Below are positions 15,478-23,966 of a stretch of 49,332 nt of DNA, in pieces (positions within the stretch are counted from its first letter, which is position 1; every line of letters begins with the position of its first letter). Made by a program: the position numbers and the translations under genes. The notes under the pieces are model-generated. The model worked only from the letters and a program-made list of their open reading frames with translations. It had not been told where the DNA came from and made no database searches. The stretch lies in the IMG/VR virus record IMGVR_UViG_3300042883_000878, positions 1 through 49,332 of that record; one strand, written 5' to 3'. This DNA is from a virus.

Positions 15478-17175
15478 CTATCTATAATCCCACATATAAG
15501 ATCGATCTCCATATTCATCAACATTCCATATTTCGGTGCTTTCTAATTGATTTTGAGCATTTGCAAATACCCACCTATCTCCCGTTTCCATATCTACAGT
15601 CACTTCCGCATCATCTAAACCATCAACAATAAAACCAAAGGGTGACATATCTTGTTCTATCTGATTTTTCTGCTCCTCATAAATTCTTTTACGAACATCG
15701 TTGTTCGTCATTTCTTTGAAATAATCTTGAGCAACTAACCAAGAAAAAATGACCAAACACATTGCCAAATCATCATTACATCCTTCTTCTGCCTCAAATG
15801 AATTCTTTCTTTGAATAAAAGTCGTTAGTTCTGAAATAATATCATAATCCTTTACGAGTAACTTATCATCTTCAACTAATGTTCTTAGGTTGGAACACCC
15901 CAACTTTTTCACGGCAGCAGTCATACGAACTCCAAGTTGGGATTTCTTACCACTAAATCCAGAACCCACAATCTGACCAGCACGACCTCTCATTGCACAC
16001 ATTAACACATTATCATATTCCAAATCAAAGTGTAAGATACTCGCCACCTGATCTCCAATATCATTCACTTCAATCAATAACCAAGCATCATTATAACCCT
16101 TTGCTACTTCATGAATAATACTTGGAAATAGCATTGGTTTAATTTCATTATTTTTATATTTTGCTACAATCCTGTATGGAAAATTGGTAATATCAAAAAC
16201 AATAAATGCGGAGTAATCATTACCAATACCACGAGCAACGTCTACTGTGATTAGATAATTATTTTCCTCTTTCGGATGCTCATAAACGTCTAGTCCAGCA
16301 TTTCTTTTAAGTGGATCATCATAGACAAGAGTTCTTAATTTTGCTGCATTAATTAATGTATCGACAGATCCTAAGAATTCGCATTCAAATTCAACCTTGA
16401 ATTGTTGCTCACTAGTGTTTGCAATCGTCTGCTCTTTCCATTTAGCGTCTCTACCAGGCACTTCAGACCAATGGACATCTGTGGGCACATATTCGTTCTT
16501 GCCCCTCTCAGAGTCATGCCACATGCGGTAGAAGTGGTTCATACCGCGAGGTGTAGAAACAATAATTACCTTTGTGCTTTGACCAGAAGAAATAGTAGGA
16601 TAAACAGAGGCAAAGAAGTCATCAGCAATGTGATTCGGGATGAACGCGAATTCGTCCAAAAAGATGACATTATAGGATCCGCCTCTGACAGCAGATGAAG
16701 AAGTAGAGTTTGATGAAATTTTTGATCCATTTTCTAATTCAAGTGATCCTTTGTTCCAAGATATAATGCCCTGTTGCATCCACTTGGGTAGATTCTCATA
16801 AGCAAGTTGTAATCTTCCAAGAAGGTCCCTTGCAGTGGATGCTTTGTTCGCTAGGATGGCAATATTAACATTATCGTTAAAAACGGCGTAGTGAAGCAGG
16901 TAGGACACGCAGGTGGTTGATTTACCAGTCTGCCGTGGCATCTTACAAATGTTAAATCTATTCTCGTGGAAGTTTCTTACAAGTTTCTCTTGAAATGGAT
17001 ACATCTCAAAAGGAACAAGACCGTGATCCAGAGAAACGATCTTAATATAGTTTTTTGCGAAATATACAGGATCTTCTTTACACTTCAAGAACTCAATAAT
17101 TTGTTCTTCTGTGAATTGAATCTGAGTATTTGCTCTTTTTAGGTTGGGATTGCCTAAGTAAATATTGTCAGACAT
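15478..17175 (-). CDS. 17: gp17 terminase large subunit
   Basis: DNA packaging ATPase and headful nuclease. It has 565 residues against 610 in T4. ATPase centre: Walker A KMPRQTGKSTT (RQTGKST at 81-87), Walker B IFLDEF at 171-176 and the coupling motif STPRG at 207-211. The nuclease domain begins around YLITVDVARG (Asp312). Further acidic residues of an RNase H-type site are visible in LLIEVNDIGDQV and in EEGCNDDLAMCL. Start at the ATG at 17175, with an AGGT sequence 8 bases upstream. No intein or intron. Confidence 0.98.
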   Translation of the reverse strand: MSDNIYLGNPNLKRANTQIQFTEEQIIEFLKCKEDPVYFAKNYIKIVSLDHGLVPFEMYPFQEKLVRNFHENRFNICKMPRQTGKSTTCVSYLLHYAVFNDNVNIAILANKASTARDLLGRLQLAYENLPKWMQQGIISWNKGSLELENGSKISSNSTSSSAVRGGSYNVIFLDEFAFIPNHIADDFFASVYPTISSGQSTKVIIVSTPRGMNHFYRMWHDSERGKNEYVPTDVHWSEVPGRDAKWKEQTIANTSEQQFKVEFECEFLGSVDTLINAAKLRTLVYDDPLKRNAGLDVYEHPKEENNYLITVDVARGIGNDYSAFIVFDITNFPYRIVAKYKNNEIKPMLFPSIIHEVAKGYNDAWLLIEVNDIGDQVASILHFDLEYDNVLMCAMRGRAGQIVGSGFSGKKSQLGVRMTAAVKKLGCSNLRTLVEDDKLLVKDYDIISELTTFIQRKNSFEAEEGCNDDLAMCLVIFSWLVAQDYFKEMTNNDVRKRIYEEQKNQIEQDMSPFGFIVDGLDDAEVTVDMETGDRWVFANAQNQLESTEIWNVDEYGDRSYMWDYR

Positions 17176-17180
17176 AAAAA

Positions 17181-18782
17181 TTACCTACTAATTTCTTCCC
17201 AGTCCATTGATGCATGAATATCTGCACCATTGGCATCAGAAGCACATACGATAGAAAGTTCATAAGATGTTCCAGTTAGTGCATTTCTTTCCAATTGAAA
17301 CTTGAATAATGCCTCTTTAAGAATATCTACTGATGATGAACCTTGATTGGAACCATACGTATATCCAGATGCTAATATTCTTCCACCAGTATAAGTTCCT
17401 CCACCAATCTTATATTCAACAGCACTATCGCCACCAGCATCATTCCAAGTTCCACCATTAGATGTCCCACTTGCTCTTACTTGCCAGTTATAAGTTGCAT
17501 TGTTTGTAATACCTAAAATAGAAAGTGCAGTTAGAATTACGATTGCATCTAATCTATTTGGTGTTGCTTTAAGACGAATTGATGCGACTGTATAATATGT
17601 TCCTGCCGTTGTTAAATCAACTGGTGTTTGAACTGGTGTTCCTATTGCTTGTTGTAATCCACGAAGTTCATATCCACCCTCTGAAATTACAGTAGAACAA
17701 ACTTGTTTAAGTGTGCTTGCACTGGTTGTAATTCCAGTATTTGCAATCTCATATCTTAATGGTAGTGATGCTGTTGTGATATAAGTTGATGTAATTAAGT
17801 TTGCGTGATGGAATGAATGACAATGAATAAACTTTCCATCAACTACAAAACCCAATCTAACTGTTCCAAGTCCTAACCATTCAATATCCATCCACATAAT
17901 CTGTGCTTTGGAAATATCTAATGTGACACCAGATGGATTGAGATGCCCAGGTCCAAGCATCGTATCAACATTCCATTCGTGTTGAGATTTTCTAGTTTCT
18001 GTTAAAACACCTGGAACATAAGTTCTTTCTACAAAATATAAAGTATCTCCATTAAGTTCTAGATACATCCCATTATCTGCACCATAGTATCCTACTCTTT
18101 GGCGAAGATTTGCTTTTGCTGGGTTCATTACAAATGTATTCAATACCTGTAATGATTTTCCTGGTTGGTAAGAGAATACTTTTGTGGTTTCTCTAATGAC
18201 TGATGCAGTGCTTCCTACACCAACAGTCATGTTAATCAAACCTTGTGCTGTTGAAAATCCAACTGTTGAACCAGTACCAACAACTAAACCACTCCAAAGA
18301 TTATTGTCTCTATATCTGTGAGATGAATCAAAGAGAGTGAGTGGAGTAGACATTCTTTGTCTACCAAATGCATCAGTTGCTATTGGTGGTAATTCAATAT
18401 CAACTGATCCAGTAATCGGAAATGGATTTGTGGTGCTGACTGGTGAATTGTTGAGGTTGATTGATACTTGCCCTGTGGTGCCAATACCTACAGTATTCAG
18501 TAATGTAGAAATACCGACTGGAAGATACGGAGTTGTTAATGTTCCACCTGTCCCAACTTCAACTATGTGATTATGAATTGGATTATCTGGAGTGCTTGTA
18601 ACGGTTACTATTCCTGGAATTGTAATACTACCATTAATAGTAATATTGGAACTTCCAAGAGATACTGGAAATGGATTATCAATAGTAACTACTTCGCCAT
18701 TCTTATTGGCAATCATATTGACTTCAAAAAGGGTCCTTTCTTGATTCAGAAAGTCCTGGTCATTCTTATTAAATTGTGCCAT
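17181..18782 (-). CDS. Unknown cyanophage virion-type structural protein
   Basis: A 533-residue protein with no T4 counterpart, inserted between the terminase genes. It is Gly/Thr/Ser/Val-rich and beta-type, with VGIGTTGQ, GTGSTVGFST and VGVGSTAS peptides like those in gp18 and the giant tail proteins. The centre (residues about 140-330) has an aromatic, probably globular region around DAFGRQRMSTPLTLFDSSHR and ADNGMYLELNGDTLYFVERT, which recalls a lectin-like or capsid-decoration fold but without a motif I can name. The C-terminus has a further beta domain. Short gaps on both sides place it in the same transcript as genes 16 and 17. A surface role on head or tail is an inference. Confidence 0.7.
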   Translation of the reverse strand: MAQFNKNDQDFLNQERTLFEVNMIANKNGEVVTIDNPFPVSLGSSNITINGSITIPGIVTVTSTPDNPIHNHIVEVGTGGTLTTPYLPVGISTLLNTVGIGTTGQVSINLNNSPVSTTNPFPITGSVDIELPPIATDAFGRQRMSTPLTLFDSSHRYRDNNLWSGLVVGTGSTVGFSTAQGLINMTVGVGSTASVIRETTKVFSYQPGKSLQVLNTFVMNPAKANLRQRVGYYGADNGMYLELNGDTLYFVERTYVPGVLTETRKSQHEWNVDTMLGPGHLNPSGVTLDISKAQIMWMDIEWLGLGTVRLGFVVDGKFIHCHSFHHANLITSTYITTASLPLRYEIANTGITTSASTLKQVCSTVISEGGYELRGLQQAIGTPVQTPVDLTTAGTYYTVASIRLKATPNRLDAIVILTALSILGITNNATYNWQVRASGTSNGGTWNDAGGDSAVEYKIGGGTYTGGRILASGYTYGSNQGSSSVDILKEALFKFQLERNALTGTSYELSIVCASDANGADIHASMDWEEISR

Positions 18783-18785
18783 TAA

Positions 18786-19094
18786 TCATTCACTCCACGA
18801 TAATCTTTCTGGTCTATATCTTTGTGCGTTTTTGATTTTTATAGAAGTAGATTCTACTGGGTATATATTATGAACAATCGCTCCAGGATATTCTCCTTGT
18901 AGTTGCTCTGCAAGTTGATTTTTATCCATCATTTTTCCTTCAACTTCCATACGATATAATCTTCCTTTCCAAACTACATCAGCAAGAAAAGATTCGTTTG
19001 CCGTTTCTGGTTCGGAAGAATTCATATAAAGATTGCCGTTAAAATCACCGGCAATATTGATGCTTTCTGAAATAAACTGTTGAAATGATTTCAT
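18786..19094 (-). CDS. Small putative capsid-targeted (internal) protein
   Basis: A 102-residue protein. The N-terminus MKSFQQFISE matches the T4 capsid-targeting sequence MKTYQEFIAE at 6 of 10 positions, with the hydrophobic and charged pattern preserved and an I-x-E end expected to be cut by gp21 after Glu10. The remaining 92 residues include DVVWKGRLYRMEVEG and a QLAEQLQGEYPGAIVHNIYP block that suggest a small alpha/beta domain. I cannot assign a function. It is one base from the multi-domain basic protein gene upstream, and the two may act together inside the head. Confidence 0.7.
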   Translation of the reverse strand: MKSFQQFISESINIAGDFNGNLYMNSSEPETANESFLADVVWKGRLYRMEVEGKMMDKNQLAEQLQGEYPGAIVHNIYPVESTSIKIKNAQRYRPERLSWSE

Positions 19095-19095
19095 T

Positions 19096-20490
19096 TTAGT
19101 TACAGTTCCAACGACGAAGTGCTTTATTGATTCTTGAATCTGGATCTCTTGCAGTTTTTGCAGAAGTGAGTTTATCCTTCATCCCAGACATGCGCCGGCA
19201 GAATGAAGCACGACGCTTTGCTCTTTTACCTTTTGGTTTCTTTTCAGTTACAGCAGTTTGGAGTTTTGAACCAGGATTCTCACGACGATATGCTTTAACC
19301 GCAGCAGAACTTAATCCATCAGTTTTGTCTTTGCGATTGACTTTTTGCCAGTCTTCAGATAATCCAAAATCTGATCTCCAGTTTGAGTATTCTTCTGCTT
19401 TCATTTCACCACTATCAACATAATCTGCAGCACTATCCAGGTAATCTGCTGCTTTTGTAATTTTTGATTGTACCCATGCCTCAATATTACCTTCTCCCTT
19501 CATTTTTTTGCGAAGTCTCTTGGCAGCAGAAACGATTGTGGACAGTTCTGATCTTGCCATAGAGTGCTCGTGATCATATCCTTCATTGGCAGGATGAACT
19601 TGTGCAATATCATATTTCATTTGATTTGTAGTCAACATAGATGGTGTTGAATACAATGCCCAGAACTTTGGACCATATTTACATTCGGACTGAGTTTCGT
19701 CTTTTTTACACTTTGGACAATATCTAAGCATTACTTGCTCCTCTTTTACTGGTACACAATTTGGGACAATTTTTTTACCTTTCTTTTTCATACCTTCTTG
19801 CTTATATCCGTCCCAACAATCTTCCGACTTTGTTCCCCAGTTAGCAGCACCAACTTTACGACACTTAACCAGTGCTCCTGATGCATATGCACTAGGCCAA
19901 ACATCATATCTAGACTTTACTTTACTATAGCAAGCATCTTTTTTGCCACTACCCTTTCCTTTAATGTCTTTTTCTTCGTTCATTTTTGGTTTATCGGTAG
20001 AAACATAGGTTGGTTTTTCGGCACCAGATTTTGATTGTTGTCCTGGATCTGCTGCTTTTTTTCTTCTTGATGCAGAGCGTCTTTCAGCAGGAGTCATACT
20101 TGCTCTTTTTGCAGAAGAAACACATTTTGGAGTTCCTTCTCCAGGTTCATCACTCGCGCAAGTTCCCCCAGTTACAACATTTACCCATCCAGGTTTTCCA
20201 TCTTCTGAACTGGACTTATTGAACCATTTGTGTAGATTTCCTTCTTTCACATCTTTAAATTTTTTATGATGCTTTTTGGCATCTGCTTCCATTTTTTTCA
20301 AACGTGTATAATAATCTGGAATCTCATCCAAATGTTGAAGAGCAATTTCAGTTGCCAATTTTTGATTTTTTGTATGCTCGTGTTCAATTGGAGCACCCAT
20401 ATCAAGTTGTTTCTGAATAAACGAAACTTCAAGACGATGCTTTTTAGCAATCTCTTCCACTGTTTTATATGGTTTCAATTGCTCATTCAT
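19096..20490 (-). CDS. Basic, Cys-rich multi-domain protein (DUF5661-, DUF6321-, DUF5872-like segments)
   Basis: A 464-residue mosaic located between genes 16 and 17. Segments in order: residues 7-68 with IEHEHTKN and HLDEIPDYYTRLKKME (DUF5661-like); 86-167 with LHKWFNKSSSEDGKPGW, a Cys pair and DPGQQSKSGAEKPTYVST (DUF6321-like); 184-225 with ACYSKVKSRYDVWPSAYASG (DUF5872-like); a CxxC plus Cys cluster at 258-270 (YCPKCKKDETQSEC) that could bind zinc; a helical segment 308-375 (MARSELSTIVSAAKRL, VQSKITKAADYLDSAADYVD); and a basic C-terminus ending RRMSGMKDKLTS and SRINKALRRWNC. The domain names are from memory. Very high Lys/Arg content suggests nucleic-acid contact, perhaps packaged with the DNA. 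No enzymatic motif is seen. Confidence 0.7.
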   Translation of the reverse strand: MNEQLKPYKTVEEIAKKHRLEVSFIQKQLDMGAPIEHEHTKNQKLATEIALQHLDEIPDYYTRLKKMEADAKKHHKKFKDVKEGNLHKWFNKSSSEDGKPGWVNVVTGGTCASDEPGEGTPKCVSSAKRASMTPAERRSASRRKKAADPGQQSKSGAEKPTYVSTDKPKMNEEKDIKGKGSGKKDACYSKVKSRYDVWPSAYASGALVKCRKVGAANWGTKSEDCWDGYKQEGMKKKGKKIVPNCVPVKEEQVMLRYCPKCKKDETQSECKYGPKFWALYSTPSMLTTNQMKYDIAQVHPANEGYDHEHSMARSELSTIVSAAKRLRKKMKGEGNIEAWVQSKITKAADYLDSAADYVDSGEMKAEEYSNWRSDFGLSEDWQKVNRKDKTDGLSSAAVKAYRRENPGSKLQTAVTEKKPKGKRAKRRASFCRRMSGMKDKLTSAKTARDPDSRINKALRRWNCN

Positions 20491-20503
20491 TGGTTAAAAC
20501 TTA

Positions 20504-20926
20504 TTATTCTTTATTATTTAGAAAACCTTGCTTCAGTAATTTTGAAAGTTCTGAAGTTGATCCAACAAATACTGCATTATTAGTTACATTATTGGTAGTT
20601 TTTACAGTATCTTCCTCAACATCTTTAAGTTTCTTTTGAAGGTCGATCAATTTATCTGTCGTATCGGCAACACTTTTAATTAATTGTCCGGCAACTTCAT
20701 ATGCTCTTGGTGATCCTCCTTCTCCGGCAAGTTCCATAATCCCATTAATTGCTTCTTGACCTTTTTCAATTAATGAATAAAGATTAGCGCGAGTATATTC
20801 ATAATCTTTTTGTATGTCATTAGACTTTGCTGGAAGAATATCCAGTTTTTCTGCAGTTTTTTCTACTTCTACAATACTGCTTTCAATATTCAAAGCACTA
20901 TCCAAACCTTCATAATTATTTTTCAT
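20504..20926 (-). CDS. 16: gp16 terminase small subunit
   Basis: Regulatory terminase subunit that binds DNA and stimulates gp17. It has 140 residues against 164 in T4. The central helices (DYEYTRANLYSLIEKGQEAI, then SPRAYEVAGQLIKSVADTTD and KLIDLQKKLKDVEED) align with the T4 coiled-coil core, and the C-terminal NNAVFVGSTSELSKLL matches T4 NATVFMGSPTELM. It lies between gp15 and the accessory gene upstream of gp17. The accessory insertion separates the two terminase subunits, which are adjacent in T4. Confidence 0.92.
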   Translation of the reverse strand: MKNNYEGLDSALNIESSIVEVEKTAEKLDILPAKSNDIQKDYEYTRANLYSLIEKGQEAINGIMELAGEGGSPRAYEVAGQLIKSVADTTDKLIDLQKKLKDVEEDTVKTTNNVTNNAVFVGSTSELSKLLKQGFLNNKE

Positions 20927-20932
20927 AGTCTG

Positions 20933-21730
20933 TTAAATATCCGTTTGTTGTGTGGGACTCCAAGTCTTGGAGTCATTGAAGAATTCCCAATTTTCACTAA
21001 ATCCAAAATCATCATCTGGTCCAGCATCAATTGGATCTGGTTCGACTGTGTATCTCATTTCCCTCTTCGCAGTTGTTCTGTTAGTATCAGCATAAACATC
21101 AACCTGAACCTTACGAATCAGACCATCGGTACTATCTGCAACGGGACCAAACAGATAAGTCTTTGCCGTAAAGTTAAATGTATAAATCATAGTTCTTCTT
21201 GTTGAAAAATCACCTTCATAATCGTCAGTAAATGAAACATTGTCTAAAGTTATTGGAATATCTCTTTTCTCTCCAATCGAATCTACTAAATCTATGGTTA
21301 AGGTAAATGCTGGTTGAAAATATGGAAGAATTTGCTCAACTACTTGAAGAGCATCATCTTGAAGTTTGGTCATTAAATTTAATTGAAATCCAATGTTATA
21401 TGGGACAGGAAGATATACTTTTTTCAGATTAATTCCATCGGATGCTTTAAAGGTCTGAGTCACATTTGCCTTTCTTGTAGCATCATATTGAATTGTCATC
21501 ATTTCAAATGATAGTCTAGGAAGAGTCATTGCGACTGGTTTATTTAACTCTGCTTGCTGTTCAATTCTTGCAAGAAACTTTTGAGTAGGACCATATGCCA
21601 AGGGAACTTTAATTTCACTAATACTATTTCCAGTGGAATCTTTATGTCTAATGTAAATGTCATTAAACAAAGTTCCGAAAGAAATAACGGTTCTTCTGAT
21701 AATTTCGTGATAAAAATAAGTCCCTAGCAT
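20933..21730 (-). CDS. 15: gp15 tail sheath stabiliser / tail terminator
   Basis: Caps the tail and joins it to the neck. It has 265 residues against 272 in T4. N-terminal motif GTYFYHEIIRRTVISFGTLFN is characteristic of gp15, followed by PLAYGPTQKFLARI, LPRLSFEMMTIQYD and a C-terminal FTAKTYLFGPV. The Asp-rich tail (DPIDAGPDDDFG) is variable. It overlaps the gp14 stop by one base. Confidence 0.95.
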   Translation of the reverse strand: MLGTYFYHEIIRRTVISFGTLFNDIYIRHKDSTGNSISEIKVPLAYGPTQKFLARIEQQAELNKPVAMTLPRLSFEMMTIQYDATRKANVTQTFKASDGINLKKVYLPVPYNIGFQLNLMTKLQDDALQVVEQILPYFQPAFTLTIDLVDSIGEKRDIPITLDNVSFTDDYEGDFSTRRTMIYTFNFTAKTYLFGPVADSTDGLIRKVQVDVYADTNRTTAKREMRYTVEPDPIDAGPDDDFGFSENWEFFNDSKTWSPTQQTDI

Positions 21731-23121
21731 TAATAAGTACCAAATGGATTAGATTGTGAAAAGTCTATAAAAGTATCTGCTTCGTCTTCTATTTCAATAT
21801 TTTCACTATATTTATCATAAAGATCCCAACGGTCATATGACTGGACAGAATAAATTGCACTAGATGCAGATCCAACAATAATTTCTCCAGGATAAAATCC
21901 CCGAGTGGCAGCACTATCTACAAAAGAAACTTTAAGAATCTTAGTATCGGCGTCCCAAGATTTAACTCTTGCCGTTGTTCCTGAAGTTGACCCAGTAACA
22001 ACTTCATTGTATAGATATGTACCTATTCCAACTAGAACTACTGGTGGTGCAATGGTGACTGTTGGAGCAACTGTATATCCTACTCCGGGATTTACAATTC
22101 TAATAGAAGTTATAGTTTGTCCAGTTCCGACAATTGCCTTTCCTACAGCAGTTTGTCCAGTTCCAACAGAACCTGTGATCGTGACAACTGGAGAAGATGC
22201 GTATCCATAACCACTGGAAGATAGTATAAAATTAGAAACTCCACTTCTACTTGTTTCTATGGAGCAAGTTGCTGCAGCACCATAACCACCACCTCCAGAA
22301 ATTGTAATTATTGGTGCAACAGTATATCCAGCACCAGCATTGGTGAGTACAATAGATTCAATTGAATAAACACCTGCACTTGATGTAGTTATTGCAACTG
22401 CAGATCCATTAATTCCACCACTTGGTGCTGATGTAATTCCAACCGTTGGAGTTGACTTGTAACCATATCCATCATTATTTAAGAATATTTGTCGAATGTA
22501 TCCGGTAGATATTGATGCAGTTGCAGCAGCAACCGAACCTGATCCAAACAATTGAAGAGTTGTAATATACCCTTGATCTTCGATCTGTGTATCAATTTCA
22601 TCAATCGTAGTATCAATAACTTCATCCTCATACTCGAAGAGTTCACATTTCAACTCATAAACGTATAGTTTTCCTAATTGATAAAAATTAACCTCATGCT
22701 CAACAAATTTCACTTCAAATATTCTTTGTCCAAGTGGGAAATAAACTAAATCGCCCTCTCTAGGTCTAGAAGATAATACAATTTCATTATCATCACCAGA
22801 TTCTAAAAATGGAGAAATAAAGTCTTCAAATCTTTCTTTTGATATAATCAAACTTAATTCATCTTTTAAACTCATACCAAATTTTGTCAGAATATCACCC
22901 TGTCCACTATATCCTTCAAAATTATTGATATAAGCTTCAATTGCAAAATTATCATCAAATTTTGATGATTGAATTTCTTTAATAATAGATTGCTTTCTTA
23001 CAAATTTTCTTGGAATATAGACAACATCTATACCATAAATTTTTAATTGTTCATTGATTAAATCTTGAACAAGTCTCTGCTCGCCGGGAGAACCTTGTAA
23101 GAAAAACGGATTGAGTGCCAT
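21730..23121 (-). CDS. 14: gp14 neck protein with beta-repeat insertion
   Basis: Neck protein that joins head and tail with gp13. The T4 protein has 256 residues; this one has 463. The N-terminal (ALNPFFLQGSPGEQRLVQDLINEQL, YIPRKFV) and C-terminal (SAIYSVQSYDRWDLYDKYSE and DFSQSNPFGTY) parts are clear gp14. In between, about residues 204-345, lies an inserted array of Gly-Tyr-x-x-x-Pro-x-Val-x-Ile repeats. The array is a module shared with other virion proteins here and probably projects from the neck. Coupled to gp15 by a one-base overlap. Confidence 0.93.
   Translation of the reverse strand: MALNPFFLQGSPGEQRLVQDLINEQLKIYGIDVVYIPRKFVRKQSIIKEIQSSKFDDNFAIEAYINNFEGYSGQGDILTKFGMSLKDELSLIISKERFEDFISPFLESGDDNEIVLSSRPREGDLVYFPLGQRIFEVKFVEHEVNFYQLGKLYVYELKCELFEYEDEVIDTTIDEIDTQIEDQGYITTLQLFGSGSVAAATASISTGYIRQIFLNNDGYGYKSTPTVGITSAPSGGINGSAVAITTSSAGVYSIESIVLTNAGAGYTVAPIITISGGGGYGAAATCSIETSRSGVSNFILSSSGYGYASSPVVTITGSVGTGQTAVGKAIVGTGQTITSIRIVNPGVGYTVAPTVTIAPPVVLVGIGTYLYNEVVTGSTSGTTARVKSWDADTKILKVSFVDSAATRGFYPGEIIVGSASSAIYSVQSYDRWDLYDKYSENIEIEDEADTFIDFSQSNPFGTY
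22050..22510 (-). repeat. In-frame GY-x(3)-P-x-V-x-I repeat array inside gene 14
   Basis: At least four imperfect copies in gp14 of about 35-45 residues: GYGYKSTPTVGITSAP, GAGYTVAPIITISGGG, GYGYASSPVVTITGSV and GVGYTVAPTVTIAPP, separated by Ser/Thr/Ile-rich linkers. Similar units occur in the gp7-like giant (for example 34500-34690, 35750-35930 and 42330-42540), gp8 (33060-33230) and the DUF4815 protein (26700-26910). Confidence 0.85.
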
Positions 23122-23123
23122 TA

Positions 23124-23966
23124 TTATCCAATAAAATCGTAAGGTGGTAATTCGTATTCTAAAGTCATTCTCTGCTTTAAATCTTCTAGTTCTCGTTCAG
23201 CATCTTCATAAAGTTCTCTACCGTTCAATTCAATTCCTCCAGGAAGTTTCACTCCTCTAAATTTAATTAGATTTTGACCCCACTGCTTTTTCATTAGGGC
23301 GGTTAAATATTTTTTGAGAAAACTGTCATTATAAACTTTGGTAAAATCATTTGGATCTAAAATTCTATAACAATCTATGACAATAAAAGTATCTTTACTT
23401 TGAGAATTCCAGTCAATATCAAGATACATTCTATTTTGTCTTTTATTAAATCTAATTTGTTTATCTGTAGTTAAAAGGAAATCAATATCTTCTAGATAAC
23501 TTTTAACCATCGCATATTGTAGCAATTCAACGGAGTTGAAATAATACAGGTCATTTAGAAATAATTGATATTTAATGCTGAACATTCCGCCAGAGATGGA
23601 ACTGGTATCAAATTTAAATACTTTTTCAATTCCAATTACTGAATCTGGAACTTGAATAAAATTTGAAGATTCGTAAAAATTAAAACTAGTCGTTCCAATT
23701 CCGCTAATATTTGCTGTTCCGGTTGTCGTTACAATTCCTACGCCATTTGTACCTTTAGCTCTTCCTCTATTAATATCTTCATCAGTAAGTTTATATTTTA
23801 AAAACATTCTTTCGACACCATCAAAGTGCCTTTCATGAAAATATTGCAATGCGTCGTCAACTAGATCATCAATTTGATCATCATCAATATTAATTTCGAG
23901 TACTGGAGCACCTAAACGTCTCAAACAATAGTCAATGAGTGCTTGCCTTGTTGCTGGTTTTGACAT
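23124..23966 (-). CDS. 13: gp13 neck protein
   Basis: Head completion/neck protein. It has 280 residues against 309 in T4. Diagnostic N-terminal CLRRLGAPVLEINIDDDQIDDLVDDALQYF, then FIVIDCYRILDPNDFTKVYNDSFLKKYLTALMKKQWGQNL and the C-terminal ERELEDLKQRMTLEYELPPY. A short VGIVTTTGTANISGIG insertion at about residues 75-95 is cyanophage-like. Its start overlaps the stop of the fibre-like gene by one base (TGATG). Confidence 0.96.
   Translation of the reverse strand: MSKPATRQALIDYCLRRLGAPVLEINIDDDQIDDLVDDALQYFHERHFDGVERMFLKYKLTDEDINRGRAKGTNGVGIVTTTGTANISGIGTTSFNFYESSNFIQVPDSVIGIEKVFKFDTSSISGGMFSIKYQLFLNDLYYFNSVELLQYAMVKSYLEDIDFLLTTDKQIRFNKRQNRMYLDIDWNSQSKDTFIVIDCYRILDPNDFTKVYNDSFLKKYLTALMKKQWGQNLIKFRGVKLPGGIELNGRELYEDAERELEDLKQRMTLEYELPPYDFIG

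Noticed and set aside
20515-20521. CTAAATA before the multi-domain gene
   Set aside because: It lies wholly inside the gp16 coding sequence (Leu-Asn-Asn codons) and does not contain the stop. AT-rich chance is as likely as a promoter.
22050-22510. CRISPR-like or tandem DNA repeat
   Set aside because: The repeats are protein-level and in frame, and the DNA is too divergent for a CRISPR array or a simple tandem repeat.
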